Below, piece by piece: positions 23,540-36,074 of a stretch of DNA of 64,000 bases. Both the position numbers and the translations under genes were made by a program. Origin of the DNA: Apophysomyces variabilis (lineage: Eukaryota; Mucoromycota; Mucoromycetes; Mucorales; Mucoraceae); the NCBI GenBank assembly GCA_002749535.1, contig MZZL01000409.1:3654775-3718774 (forward strand), written 5' to 3'. The notes beneath the pieces are model-generated. The model made no database searches, was not told the origin of the DNA, and saw only the letters and a program-made list of their open reading frames with translations. Each line of letters begins with the position of its first letter. Position 1 is the stretch's first letter.

Positions 23540-26500
23540 TTATACAGATTTGGTATCAGTAACGTAATTACTCGGAAAAACGCCTCTCTTTTCGTTGCCT
23601 TGACCTGAAAATTTACGTAGATATATATATTATATGATCAGCATACAAAAAAAGCAATGGTTTACTACGAACAGTCTTACCATCATCTACGGCGCCTATC
23701 CACCAAACATTATCACTTGTATCTGTGACAACAATTGGGTCACCCGCATTGAACTCCAATTCGCCGAGTTCTTTTGCTTCAAACGGGTATTTTGCGTACA
23801 TCAACTTTGGCTGCTCCTCCGTAGGAGCTGCATCACTTCCGGCATTCGCAGCTGCGGCTGCCATAAGCGCTCCAAATCCAACGGCACTCGCAGCACCAGT
23901 AGCAGCAGCAGCACTACTAGCAGGGGGAGGTACTGGTGGGACAGTTGGAGGAGCAGTGAAGTTGCTCGGACCCGCGTCATGCAGGGTATCCTGTGGACTG
24001 ATCAGCGGTGCTTTTGCTTTTGGTGTCCAAGGTGGCATTGGCTCAGGCACGTCCGGCGCGCGTCGATGTCTGATAGCCACGCCAACTACAGCGGCGCCTA
24101 CCAAAAGGAATAGAATTCCCATGGAGGAGGCAATGGCTATTAGGATAACTGCAGGTACAGGCAAGTAGTCTAAAACGGGGAAGTGTAGACATCAGAAAGG
24201 CATATCCTATATCCATGAGGGAACACCTACGTGTGAGATCCTTCGCCGTGCAACAGCTTGATCGATGGAATACATTGCGCAATACACCCGGCTCCCCCTG
24301 GAGCGTGCTAGTTAATACAAACGGATACCAAGAGACACCATCATAGAGGGCGGCGCTGACATTGCCAAATGTATCCAAATTTAAATGTCCTGCTACCAGC
24401 AACATCATCTGCGAACCGGGAGGAAACCGGATATCTCGAGGCGCCGATGCAATGGGCACATAAAGTAACTGATTGATTTGACTTGAAGGCCCAAGGGTTG
24501 CTGTGTTCCGCTCGTAAATATTCTGTATTTCCTGCTGTGACCCTTTCCATTGCTTACCAAGATCAGTTAAACTTTCACCATCCCACATAGCCATATACGT
24601 AGAATTATTTCTATAAAAAAAGGCACACATCGAGGGTAAATGTAGACATGGTAAATGGAACAGCCATTTGTATGTATTTCTTTGTTACCTCTGTCCCGCT
24701 AAGTAGACCTGCTGATCCTGGCCTTGCAACAATGCCGTAGGTAATCCAATATCTGCATGGTTTGCGATGTTCCAGGCTGATTTCTGCTGATCAAGACGAG
24801 CTATGAAAGCGGTTTGACCGTTGACTTGCAATACACCGGCAATAATAACCTGCCCATTCAAAGCAGACATCTTCTGGACGCTCCCTGAAAGACCATTGGC
24901 AACAGTGTTCCATTGTAACGTGCTCGGTTGAAGTGCACATACAGATGCGCAGTTGAGTGAACCTGCCTTGGCAAAATTACCGCCAACATAGACGGTTTGA
25001 CTGTCAGGATCAATTTCAATCGCATTAACTGAACCCGGAGACCCATTCTCAGCTAAAACAAAGAAAAACGGAAGGTGCTCTGCATTAGCTTCTTTTGATA
25101 TCTAATCCTTGTGGATACCCACCATAAATGCCTGGAAGAGCCACGTTCACGTGCTTAGCAAGGTCGTATACAGCAAAGCTGCTAATCTCTCCTTCTGCGG
25201 ATAATCCAGTAAAATTCCCACCAATGTATAAATAACTGTCATGGATAGCAAGCGCATAAACTTCGCCAGACAATGGCTGAATCTGGCTCCAGATCCCATT
25301 TTCAAAAATAGCCAGGTTGGATGCGTTCCCGACGCGAAATCGTCCACCAAGAATAATGGTGTCGTTCCAAAAAAGCCCAGCATTTATTACAGTCCCGTCG
25401 CTGTCAAAGATAAAGGGATATGCCGTCTTGTCATCCAATGCGATAATGTCCCCCCGATATGTTTGCGCGCTACGAATATCGCCCGTGATCCACTGAGACT
25501 CGACATTAGGAACATACGAAGAGGCAACAGAACCAACAATCAGCGAGGAGGGTTCTAGCCATTGCGATGCTGTTAAGCTCCAGTTCGCATTTCCACTTGA
25601 TGGGTGTTCGGAGTAATGCATGAAAGGTCCCGAAAATAGAATGGAAGTGTTGTTGTTGGATAGGACGATATGTTCTACCGTACCATCGAGTCCCTACCCA
25701 TATTTTCGTGCTTAGTATACTTCCATCACCGGATCATGTATGATCGTTCACAACTTACTGCCTCCAGCGGTTGCCATCTTCGGTCGTCCACGTTAAATTG
25801 GGCGACATGATTAAGGTTGATAGTGTTTGTGAACGTACCATTAAAGGAACCGCCAACAAAAAGAGCTATTCGCCCGATTTTAGCAATCAAAAAGCAATAA
25901 GGGAAAACAAACACATACCCGATCCAACGAGGAGCAAGTCGTTTACATCTCCGTTCAAACCAACATCTGGAAGTGCGACCAATTGCCCTCCTCCGACTCG
26001 GTAATCATAAGAGACAATGTTACGATAAGTATTATTCTCTCCAGAAAATTGACCTCCTATATAAAGAACGTCTCCGCTGGATGCATCGAGTGTCCTCACC
26101 GTCGAACCAGGTGCCAGTTGTTCTAAGCCATTGTTAGATACCATTTTCTGAGGATGACCATGCTTTCGTCCGATAGTTACGTGATAATGGCCTCCAAGCC
26201 AATGTTCCATTGATCGATGCATTGCGAGGGCTAAATTCAAGAATACTGGAAAGAGGCGGGGACGTTTCGTTGCGAACAAATTGAATGGCATCGGCTATCA
26301 CACTCACGATTCCGCCACTGGGTGCTGTCGCATTGGGTGACACCTTGAGGAGAACAGAAGGTTGGAAATCACCAGCCGTGGCGGCGATGGTTCCTCGATA
26401 TATCAATGTCAATTTATCTTGAGCGTTTGTTTGATCGATGGTGATTGTCTGTTGTATGCCGGGAAAAAACGATAGAATCATTTCGACTTGGGTCCTCTGC

Positions 26501-28141
26501 CCGCATGTACTGCTTCCAACACAGCCTGCTGTGTGAGCGAACACTTCATACTGCCCCTGTGCCGGTATATAACTGTCCAGGATTCGTAAGTTATAAGACA
26601 TGATAAAGCAGATTGACCTCACTTACGGCTTATATGTCACGGATACGTTCGTTGAAGCCAGCTCCGACGAAGGAAATGAAGTGGTTAAGACATTTTGGTA
26701 GTAGCCATAAGCGTACTGTTCTGTCCACGTCCCCACGATTGTGGTGGAGGACACTGGGTGACTCGAACATTGTTGTGTAGCATTAGTACCACCCAGAGAC
26801 GGGAGGACAACGGCTTCTGTTTTTTTTTGGAAACCATTACAAGTCAGCATCAGCCATTGCAAGCCAGTGTATTATATATATACCTACCTGATTGGAATAT
26901 TTCCACATTGCTTAGACCGCCTCCGGTACCATACCAAGAATCGATATAAATGCGTATCCCATTTGTGGATATAGGATGAAGTACAGTAAAGTCCTGGTAT
27001 TCTATGGTTGTCATATTCGATAGAAAACATGCTGTTGAGCATTGAACTGTTCTCTGCGTAGAAGGATCGACATACGACAGGTCAAAATAATGATTCGAAC
27101 CAAGCGCGACGATGCTGAAACAAGGGTGAGTCAGTCTCTGTGATCTCCTACCTTTCACAGTTCTTTCTTTTCTCCTTTTTACCTGAAGGTTCGCGTGCCT
27201 TTTCCTTCATAGTGAGTATTGGCGATGCGAAAGACGGTGGGTTGAATAGAATGACCAAACTGCGCTTCCCAATAACCAGGAACACCATTTTCTAATAGCC
27301 AAGGAGTACCCGGTGCTTGTGGGCTGCTATTAGGACAGATAATATTAATGGCGTTTCCCAGCGTCGCGTTTAATGCGTTATTTCCGGAACTGACAACCTA
27401 AAATATCATTTACGGATGCGCCCCGTTAATTCCCCGACGGATTATGAAAAAGAAATTGGAAATGAAATGAGTTTTTTTTTTTACCGTTGGTGCACCCATA
27501 TTGACTGTCTGGCTTGTGTTCGTATTGAGATATTGACCATCTAAAGTGGCGTCGAATCTTCCACCGAAAAGGATTGTATCTGTCTTGGGATTATGTTGGA
27601 TGGTGTACACAGGACCATTGAAGCCTTTCCACGGAACCGGGACCCAACTTCCATTCCAGATGGCGGCGTTCGATGAAGGCTTCCCAAACTCGCCTCCGAC
27701 ATAGATTGCATCTGGGCCACAGTAGAGAGCGTAAACAGGCCCATCCAAACCTTGTGCAAGGGGTGATAATGTATGAGTCTGGAGATTGAATCGAGCAATA
27801 TGACTGTACGACGTGTTATGTATAGTTGTAAAGTTTCCTCCAATAAACAAGTCTGCAGAATCCAGTAAGCAAGTTGCAAAGATGTGGCCGTTTGCGGATG
27901 CGATTTTATTGTAAAATCCATTTTCCTGCAGAAGGATGGAGCTGACATTTGGTTGGATCGATTCGAATTGTGCTGTATTTTGATAGCGTGACAAGCCAGC
28001 GATGTTCCCGGCGAAACCGAGTTGACCAACAGCGCTCCAGTCGATCTTTGGAATGTCCACCGGATCGCCCACGACATGTTCCATTAAAAGAAGAATAAAA
28101 AGTAGCAGCAATGACAACAAAGTCAATGAGCTACACTGCAT
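23540..28141 (-). CDS. Rax2-type cell-polarity protein with a C-terminal SH3 domain
   Basis: A multi-exon minus-strand gene (4.6 kb). First exons are 28141-27485, 27397-27183 and 27114-26888; the last exon is 23604-23540. The N-terminus is a signal peptide (Leu-rich, MQCSSLTLLSLLLLFILLLM...). Long kelch/beta-propeller-like repeats follow (LFIGGNFTTI, IYVGGEFG, ILFGGRFD, LYIGGNFTG, LYIGGQFSG). Between them is the Rax2 module with GKGTRTFS, YVDPSTQ and SWYGTGGGLSNVEIF. Near the C-terminus is a transmembrane helix (about 24060-24160), a Pro/Ala-rich cytoplasmic linker (PPTVPPVPPP) and an SH3 domain (MYAKYPFEAKELGELEF, DNVWWIGA, then GVFPSNYV from the last exon). In yeasts Rax2 marks division/polarity sites. 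The SH3 tail suggests direct recruitment of Pro-rich polarity or endocytic partners (inference). Confidence 0.88.
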
Positions 28142-28816
28142 TGTTAAGAAAAGAAAGACTATGAAAAAAGAAAAAAGAAAAAGAAAACAGTAAGGGAAGA
28201 AGGGAAAGGGTCGGAAAATAAGAGAAGTAAAGAGAAAGCGAATGCTTCTTTTCTTTTTTCTGTTTTCTTTTTGATTGCTTATAGTTAGTCTTCCTTTGCC
28301 TATAAAGTAAAGAGCGAAAACAAAGAAAGGAAAGAAGGCGAAAAGGTCAAGAGGAAAAAAGAAAAGGTTGAGTGAGCCGACAATCTGCGTCTGGCCTTGG
28401 TATCTCTTTCCGCGTGCGTGTGTGTATGTGTGTGTGGGCTCCGAACTCGCCTGTGCCTTTTCAGGAGAAACAAAAACAGCTCAGACAAATGGCAAAGCAA
28501 ATGACTCCCTAGTGCTTCAACATCCCAGTGTGGCACAATGCTCCGAGAACTTGACGTCAGGTTACACCACTTCAATTTGTCGAACAAGCTAAACATACTT
28601 AAAGTACTATATACGTAACAAACCAATTATTATTCTACCGGACAAATTGAAAAGAGGGACCAAGGTAAAAGGCATACTACCTATAGGCTTTTCTATGCGC
28701 GTTGCTGTGCATACAGGGAGAGAAATGATAGGGAAAAAGAAGAAAAAAAATATATGAACAGCATTGGCCTTACCGCATAAGAAGATCATATTTCATTCTG
28801 AAGGATTTTCCAAGTT
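28142..28816. other. Promoter of the Rax2-like gene and 3' flank of the coiled-coil gene
   Basis: Purine-rich on the plus strand at 28145-28375 (pyrimidine-rich on the sense strand of Rax2) with a TG-rich stretch near 28410-28436. No gene seen. Confidence 0.4.
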
Positions 28817-29338
28817 TTATTGTTGCAAATGTCTCAACTCTTCCGAATAATCTTTATACTCTTTTTCAAGGTCCTTTAAAAGAGCCGCTTTTTCTGTAAC
28901 CTCCTTCTGCAGATGCTCCACTGCTTTCTCACGGAAAAGTTGACGCATCTTCTCCATATCATCACCAGCATCGTCAAATATGGATTGGTACGGTGTTACT
29001 TGTTCCGTTAACGCATCCAATGTAGCCTCTGCTTCTTTTTCATCATCCCATAAACTACCACAAGTCTCCCGCAAGATACCCTCTGCTTTCAGTTCGTCCA
29101 TCGATTCAGTAAGTCGGCGTTGTTCTTCAGATTGCGCTGCAATCGTCTTTGTAAGCTTGTCATGGCGTTGCCTCTCCAATTCAAGATCTTCCCTCAAGCT
29201 TTGATTTTCCGCAGTCAAAAGATCGAGATCCCGTTCGCGATCTTTTTCTTCAACTGCCGATCGCTTGCCATGTGAATCGTCCTGTGATATGTTATTTGTT
29301 GTAGATCGTGGCGTTTGGTTTTCCTTTGAAGAAGACAT
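28817..29338 (-). CDS. Coiled-coil protein, unknown function
   Basis: Single exon, 173 aa, starting at the ATG at 29338 (MSSSKENQTPR). The in-frame ATGs further upstream would add a His/Thr repeat stretch (THTSIHTRT) that looks like 5' UTR. After a polar N-terminus, residues about 28-95 and 125-173 have strong heptad character rich in E, K, L and R (LLTAENQSLREDLELERQR; KALLKDLEKEY-like). A break of about 30 residues lies between them. No catalytic motif. Size and layout resemble small scaffold or kinetochore-type coiled coils, but no family can be named. Confidence 0.65.
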   Translation of the reverse strand: MSSSKENQTPRSTTNNISQDDSHGKRSAVEEKDRERDLDLLTAENQSLREDLELERQRHDKLTKTIAAQSEEQRRLTESMDELKAEGILRETCGSLWDDEKEAEATLDALTEQVTPYQSIFDDAGDDMEKMRQLFREKAVEHLQKEVTEKAALLKDLEKEYKDYSEELRHLQQ

Positions 29339-30549
29339 GGTGTATGTGATTGTGCGTGTATGGATGCTTGTATGTGTATGTATATTGACGTAGGGTTGCG
29401 CTTTGCTTACGACGGTGGGTGATAAGGTGTTGCAACTGCGCCCTGACCTACAGTCCCTTTTGTTCATTTGAGAGCCAGCTGCCAATAGGAGATTCATACT
29501 CCGTTAATACTGTATTTCATTGATTCCCTTCATCGCGCTCTGCATATCCGCATATTCTTGGTTCAATTTCCCCATATCACCTTGATTCAATAGACCCTGG
29601 GATATCAAACTCTGTATATACACAAATTTCGGAGGCACGGAAAATACTGGGCAATATAAGAAACGTTTTTTTGCATTCAACTGGATAAGTCAGGAAGTAG
29701 AATACATCTTATCAAACATAGCATGAATGGGCATGGTTAGGTAATGTCTCCATCTTCTCTTTTTGTTTAATTCTTTCTGAAGCTTTAATGCTTATCTTAG
29801 GCTCTTGGGAGCAACCTCTCAATGGATAGCTCGCATACATTATCAAGCTGTGTTATTTTCTTTGCATAACAATGTCATATACACAAACCGAAGCTTCAGT
29901 CTCTCAGCTTTTGGTAGATGTGCGATTTAACTTCTCCGGTCAATACATTATGAGAAGCTTATTAATATAATAGATCTTTTACTAAGTTGATCTGTTTTCC
30001 TTTGGACATACGCCATGAAGGAAGAGCTAGCGGGCCTCCTTTTACTTCTCCTTACGCCTATTGGCTCGAAATGTATGTCAATTTCTGAACTCTGCTCTAT
30101 TCAATACTTTCCGTATTATGCACTCTCGCACCCTTAAGATGCCATTCCATGCGATCCATTACTAGCGCGTGCGGTAATTAAATTAGTCTTACAGTACAAA
30201 GTGATTGCAGGTACCATTTTTCTGCGATTGGCTAGTTTCGGGTTGGGCTTGAACTGCAACCACAATTAGGCAACAGCGTTTTCTCTCCATCAGGCCAAAA
30301 GGGCACCGACGTCAAAGGCCAACGAAAAGATATGTTACGTTTTAAGTTGCCAAGAGTTTCTTTCCGTTAGGATACCTGGGAATTGCTTAAGCTACTGTTG
30401 ATCTTGTTGTTTTGGATCTTGCCCGTTTTGTAACAGACTTAAACGGAGCTGCACCTTCTGTCACTATTTATGGCGCAAAAACTCCAAACCATCATATCCG
30501 TGTATTCGTCTTTCTTCTTCTTCTTCTTCTTCTTCTCTTCATTTCGTCC
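29339..30549. other. Intergenic, 1.2 kb
   Basis: Divergent region between the coiled-coil gene (-) and the M50B-like protease gene (+). AT-rich; a CTT-repeat (30511-30534) precedes the protease ATG. No gene or RNA recognised. Confidence 0.4.
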
Positions 30550-31591
30550 ATGCCGCCCGTCGACCAAACAAGCTATAGCCACTATCTTGTTGCACGGCAA
30601 GCAGTCCAAGACCAGGCTGCCAACAAGTTGACACCCACTGAAGATCAAAAGATCATACTCATCATCATTGGTGCATACATTGTCGGCATTCTGGTGCTAT
30701 GGAATATGCCAATCGCGAAAATTATATTATCTCCATTCAAAGTAGGTGAACCAGGCTTCTCTGTCCCGCTATCCCACAGTAGCTAAATTTCACTGACTTT
30801 CTTCGGCAGTTACTCACAGTGGGACTGCACGAATTTTCTCATGCGATTGTGGGTTGCTGTACCTGCGCCAAAATAGAATCCATAGAAATTGACCCGGACG
30901 AAGGAGGTGTGACCCGGATGGTATGTTCAATTGGGATGGCATTTCACTTCATCCTTAACTTACTTTTTGCCTTTTAGCGTGGCGGTATTCCGATGTGTAC
31001 ATTACCTGCAGGCTATCTTGGATCGTCTGCCATCGGGGCTATTTTAGTGATGTGCGGTTTTAATATCCTAGCATCAAAAATAGCTTCCATTTTTCTTGGC
31101 GTGTGCCTCCTTTTCACATTATGGTGGGCAAAAAACTGGCTAACACGCTGTATCGGTGTTGGATTTATTGGCGTCATGATCTTTTTATGGTGGCTCGCCC
31201 ATGGTGCTGGTCTAAGATATTTTGTTCTCTTCATAGGGTAAATCACATACATTGCCTGATTCACTTTCTCAACAAATCTGTCTTTTCTAGTGTGATGTCC
31301 TGTTTATACTGTCTGTGGGATATCTTGGATGATCTTGTCTTCCGCAAAATGTACGAATCGGATGCATCCAAATTTGCCAAGCTGTGTGGATCTTGTATGT
31401 CCAGCCGTGTTTGGGGCGTGTTATGGTTCCTGATCAGCTTGGTTTTCTTTGTGGCTGGTATTCTGATAGGCTTGGCGGCCTTTAAAGGTAATATTAGAAA
31501 ACAAAATGGTTTCTATTTCATCTTTTTGACACGTTCAATGACAGAGGATCAAGCAACACAGCAAAAACAAGCACAGGGTTTCGGTTGGTGA
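30550..31591 (+). CDS. Peptidase M50B-like membrane protease
   Basis: Five exons: join(30550..30741,30810..30920,30978..31237,31291..31487,31545..31591), 268 aa, all in frame. It begins MPPVDQTSYS. It has a zinc-metalloprotease HExxH motif (LHEFSHAIVG, about residues 69-78) at the end of a membrane segment, followed by an MRGGIP-TLPAGYLG stretch and then several hydrophobic helices (SIFLGVCLLFTLWW, GVGFIGVMIFLWWL, VLWFLISLVFFVAGILIG). Fungal and plant relatives (M50B-like) keep this HEFSHA plus PAGYLGSS arrangement. An intramembrane proteolytic role is plausible; the substrate is unknown. The short C-terminal tail is Gln-rich. Confidence 0.85.
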
Positions 31592-32194
31592 TAAAGCATA
31601 CTGCTATTGCGCAGTCATTATACAGATGTAAATAGTAAATTGCACATGTAACATTCCAATTTTGTAAGATCTTCTTTTTATTTTGTCTTGGCAGAAAGCC
31701 AGGATTTTCATATCCTGCTGTCCAAAGATCAAAGCCACGTTAAAATGTAAACTTCGACTCACGACTTATACTGTTTGGATGATTGATGGGACGAGCATTT
31801 ACTTTAGTGCAACAAAGGAAGAATACAATAAGAGTCAAGTTAAGGAATTCGTATTTTAAGTTCGAAATTCCCACAAGGAGGAATCATTGATCTTCTCTAC
31901 ACCGTCGTTTAAATATCTAGCACAGACTCGCATGAAATCAACCGTACTTAGGTTTTTATGATGATTGCGAACATCTCATTTACTATTATGTGCCGCTACC
32001 TATAACCTCTAAAAACCGTATAGACTGCACTTGATAGTCCAAGTGCGATATGCCCATTGGAAAGCTTGGTTGTTCTTTCCGTTTTTGTCCATCATCTCTG
32101 ACTGTGACTTTCTTGGTGACTTGTATGGATCAACAATGCGCGTGTTTGAGTGCTTCTGGTTGATACTCGAAAAGCAACGAATACAGTGGAGACG
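31592..32194. other. Intergenic
   Basis: AT-rich spacer between two plus-strand genes. No coding signal. It holds the 3' UTR of the protease gene and the promoter of SFM1. Confidence 0.4.
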
Positions 32195-32982
32195 ATGAGC
32201 AAACGATCCTACATTATCGAGCATATGGAAGACGATATGCATGAGTGGTGTGTCCTCGAATACAAGCATATGCTAAGCAATCTTGGACCAGACCATCTCT
32301 ACTTCTCGTCTCTCACGGAGAAATGCTTGAATGAACGCATGCCCGAAGAGCTGAAAGCAGCTCATTGTCATACAGAAGATGTTCTTCACCTCCCTGGTGT
32401 GGATCCCAAAGATATTTGTCTGCTGGATCCCGCAGGAGCTCAAGAACTGTCACCAGAGGACGGCGATCGATTCAAATATTTCCTGTTCGGTGGTATCCTT
32501 GGAGACGACCCACCCAAGGGTAAAGAAAGCAAAAATAATGACGTTCACAGTATTTACTCACAGCCCAACTATGTTATTCTTTGTTCGTGCTTTGATAACA
32601 CATATAGATCGTACCAAGGAGCTTCGTAAACTCGGTTTCGAAGGTAGACGACTAGGCCCAGTTCAGATGACAACGGATACTGCTGTCAATGTCACTAAGC
32701 GGGTTGTGGAGGATAGAAGTAAGTTGATGATGAGGTTGTCTAGAACTATTGATTTACGTATGTTTAACACCCTTAGTTCCACTGGATCAGGTTCCTTATA
32801 TCGATCACCCGGAAATTCGATTTTCGCGTCATGAATCTGTTACTATGCCTTTCCGCTACATTGCAGAGACAAAGACGATCACGACCAAGGACGGGGAGCA
32901 GAAAACAGTGAAGAAACCACTCATGCCACCGGGCATGTTGGAACTAATTAAGAAGGATAACGAGATGTCTTTAGACTTTTAG
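32195..32982 (+). CDS. SFM1: SPOUT-type protein arginine methyltransferase Sfm1
   Basis: Three exons: join(32195..32519,32608..32718,32777..32982), 213 aa, the same length as the yeast protein. Recognised motifs along the chain: YIIEHMEDDMHEWCVLEY at the N-terminus, ICLLDPAGAQELSPEDG, FKYFLFGGILGDDPP with RTKELR across the first splice, RRLGPVQMTTDTAV (SAM-binding SPOUT knot region), IDHPEIRF, and MPPGMLELIKKDNEMSLDF at the end. In yeast Sfm1 methylates one arginine of ribosomal protein uS3 (Rps3) using S-adenosylmethionine. All diagnostic blocks are present and the gene looks intact. The start is the only ATG that gives the KRSYIIEHME N-terminus. Confidence 0.93.
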
Positions 32983-33104
32983 TCAGTCCTAATGTCTTAC
33001 AGCAGAAAAGAACAAGACCTGATATACATTGTTGCATTTATTTATAAAGCATGCGAGTTTTTACATTTCGCAAAAATCTGCTCAGCTATTAGTGAAAAGA
33101 AGGA

Positions 33105-33700
33105 TCAGTGAACGTGCTTTACTTTTGTGACCTCATGCTGTTCGGTAATCAGACCTGTTGTCATGCGTTCTACCTCTCTGCTTAAGCAACCCGTGTATGC
33201 ATCATTTTGGCGCGTCTGTTTTACTACAAAGCAACATAGCATGAATCGACGTGATTAGTACGATCCACTCTATGGTGGCGATGCCCCATTTGGCCATATC
33301 CTCTTTGACCAAGTGCACCTTTCTTCTTGTGTTTTCGTAGCAAGCCATAGAGCCTGCGACACGGAAACATCAGTTTGCAAACAAACAAACAAAAAAAAAG
33401 GAGCAAGCCTATTTTTTCCGCAAGTGAAACCCCGATGAAAACGGAAAAACTTTCCGGATGATGAGCTGATTATCATTCCTGCAAGACATCGGCGGTTTCT
33501 TCCCCCGAGATCAAAGCTCTCTAATTGACACGTGCCATTATTTATGCATATCTTATGGAGCCGATGTGAGGTAAAATCAAACATATCCCCAGGACCTGTT
33601 GCCCCATATAGCCCAACAGTGACAGGACTCCAGCCATACTCCGCAGGATGATGGGGTATTGGAGAAACCAGTCATTGTATGCATCCATTCATTCAAAGCT
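33105..33700 (-). CDS. Possible unresolved minus-strand gene (partial)
   Basis: The stretch 33105-33217 reads on the minus strand as a credible C-terminal exon (contains YTGCLSREVERMTTGLITEQ, then ends KHVH-stop). Upstream minus-strand frames around 33240-33330 (MAKWGIATIEWIVLITS) and 33580-33690 (NDWFLQYPIILRSMAG) are hydrophobic and protein-like. I could not join them in one frame with convincing splice sites, so gene structure, start and family are undetermined. It could be a small membrane protein or a relic. Confidence 0.25.
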
Positions 33701-34114
33701 TCAGTCTGATCTTGAGGGGTTCATTGCTGTACAGAGGGGTTATGTATATTGAGTGACGTGCCAAGAGCGAGCTAAGTTTTCGGTTCAAAAGCGGGATCAA
33801 GTATACTTTCCTTGAGAAAAGGCTGTTAGGCAATAAAAATTAAGGGCAACTTTTGTCTTTATATGGAAGCGTCTATTTGTATTAAAGAGCATGAGAATAC
33901 AAGCTCGTATGTGCACAATCTGTCGTTGTGCATGAATAACAGGGAAAAGTGAGGTGATGGCCGGAGAAACGCGCAGACCAACTGGACCATAAACTGAGTT
34001 TCAATTATCCTTTCTATCTAATGAATAAGCACAAAAGGCTTAAAGCTAGGAAGTGTGTAAAGATCATGAATGTTGCATTGTATGCACACAATATCCCTCT
34101 TCCTCTGTAATCAA

Positions 34115-34547
34115 AGTTTTATTATGCTACTTTCCATGTTAAACTCCTCTGCAATTTTTTTAATCAGCCGACTTTGCCGTTCTGTGGTCCGAATTTGGGT
34201 CGATTCAAATGTAGGATCTGGACCCTTTGCCCCTGGACAGTGAACCTATGCTCAATGCCAATGTTGTGATAAAGATCGCTGTTTGCCAATAGGACAAATG
34301 TATCCAGCCAAACATCGCCGTGTTCATGTCCGGTTCAGTAGAGCATTACAGCTGCGCAACTATTCGTAAGTGCTGTCTTCTGGACCACTCTCAAACATTC
34401 TAATGCTGTTTGGTAAACCCCTACCACTGGATTGTCCACTCCTTGACCTTTCCATACATTGAAATGTGGGCAAAAACTTGGATCAATGATAAAGCCCATC
34501 ATTCTGATGTGATGCATTGATTTGATGGTTTCGTATTTGACTACCAA
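34115..34547 (-). pseudogene. Candidate gene relic, minus strand
   Basis: Protein-like frames appear in two registers: one running across about 34200-34547 (contains MMGFIIDPSFCPHFNVW, a stop at about 34335, then DVWLDTFVLLANSDLYHNIG), and a second at about 34115-34215 (DPTFESTQIRTTERQSRLIK). Continuation across a stop and a frame change suggests a decayed exon or transposon fragment. No family recognised. Confidence 0.25.
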
Positions 34548-35633
34548 ACATCACCTCATATTTCAAAATATCAGAACAGTTTCGGTTTTATGTTTCTTGC
34601 GTCTAATAAGGATGGCTTCTTTTATAATTCCGTAAAAGAACAAAGCGAATGAATAAAAGTATAAACCATCCTTTAAGCATTTTTGGGGGGAGAATCAGTA
34701 TCGGATTGATCCGAAATGGACACCGCAAGTCAATGATCAGGGCCACTGTCCGGGGGAATTGATTGACGTGATGGTCCCGATTAAGCTGCAATAATGTCAA
34801 AGAAACTATGTATCACATGGTTCGATTTGTCACCCGAGTGAAACAAACGAATAGGCTAAAAATGGCCCGTGAATTTTTGTATTCATAATTGACGCAGATG
34901 ATACGATCCCCGCTTTACTAAGAAAATGACGACTTTCTGTTTTTGGATAACGCTCGAAAATAAACCGCGGTTCTTTTATATCCCTGCTGCGCAAACGCGA
35001 CAAATGAAATGACGTGCTTTACAACGTCCCTATCTTAAAGGTCTTGATAAGACAAATGACAAGTTTTACTATCATTATTGTATAGTTGTTACACGAGTTT
35101 AAGGCTTGCTTGTTATCTAACAGAGAAAAACGGATGGGGTGACTTTTCCATCTCCTCCTGCCTGTTGCTTGTCATAGCATTGTGTGGGGAGTTTTTGGGG
35201 GGAGAGGCATTATTGAGTCAACCGGGAACAAATACGGAGAATAGGGAAAGGCCGATCATTCTCGAAAACTTTTAGCCAATGAGATCCTGCCAAGATTTGT
35301 TCACTTTTTCCATTTTCCCTTTCTGCCAAACAAAAAATTTATAGTATTTTAAGGAATTTATTTTTTTCCTATGAGACAATTTAAAGGAAGCAGTTATGAA
35401 TGTGAAGCTGAAGCATGTGTTGCTATGGGAAAAGATGCCAATGGAAAAGAAGGAACGATGTACAATACACACACACAGTTGGGCAAATTTTTGGTACGTA
35501 ATTCGTCATGAGCGGAGTGGTTTTGATTCGTTATCGAGCCAAGTGTCGAGCTGACTCAGTCCCCCAAATTGGATATTTTTTGTATGAAAAATGACCAATC
35601 AAATAAAGAACCATCTAGAATGCTAAGGAATCT
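34548..35633. other. Intergenic
   Basis: No gene supported. Includes the distal promoter of the kinase gene with a CCAAT-type GACCAATCAAAT at about 35592. Confidence 0.35.
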
Positions 35634-35641
35634 TATAAAAG
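35634..35641 (+). promoter_or_regulatory. TATA box of the kinase gene
   Basis: TATAAAAG preceded by CCAAT about 40 bp upstream. Transcription from here gives a 5' leader of roughly 440 nt before the kinase ATG at 36112. Confidence 0.5.
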
Positions 35642-35835
35642 CCCAAGCTTTTCCCTTTTCCTTTCCACTTTCCTTTTTTCTTTTTCCCTTGTGGTTTAAT
35701 CCTTTTCCTTCTTACTTTACTATTGTTTGTTCCTTCAACACGCTTATCTTAATTATTCTGCCTATTTTAATTCTTCTGAAACCTTTTATTACACTTGTTT
35801 ATTAACATCGACTTACTGGACTATATTTATTCAAG

Positions 35836-36074
35836 ATGTCTCTCCCAACCATTTGCTAAACGCAACGGAAAAAGGAAACCCTCTTTCTATTCCCTTCCCC
35901 CTTTTTTTTGACTGAACAAACAATCAAGCGACTCTACCATTTTCTTTGGTACCCTCGACAAGACTAAAGGCTTTTACCTTTTGCTTTCTCTCTCGAACCA
36001 TGTTTACAACCCATCGTATCAACACTCGACGTAGCTCTTTGCCGTTCGAACATTTCATCAGCATCTCAACTTAA
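35836..36074 (+). promoter_or_regulatory. Two upstream ORFs in the kinase leader
   Basis: uORF1 35836-35859 (ATG to TAA, 7 codons) and uORF2 36000-36074 (24 residues, in ACCATGT context) lie between the TATA box and the main ATG. They end before 36112 and could lower or condition translation of the kinase. Whether a leader intron removes them cannot be told. Confidence 0.45.

Noticed and set aside
23634..24168. Plus-strand frames of 147-159 codons opposite the Rax2 tail
   Set aside because: Arise from the Ala/Pro-rich coding sequence on the other strand; the minus-strand SH3 and membrane helix explain the region.
29339..29497. N-terminal extension of the coiled-coil protein
   Set aside because: The added residues are a His/Thr repeat from TG-rich DNA typical of leaders; the ATG at 29338 is the better start.
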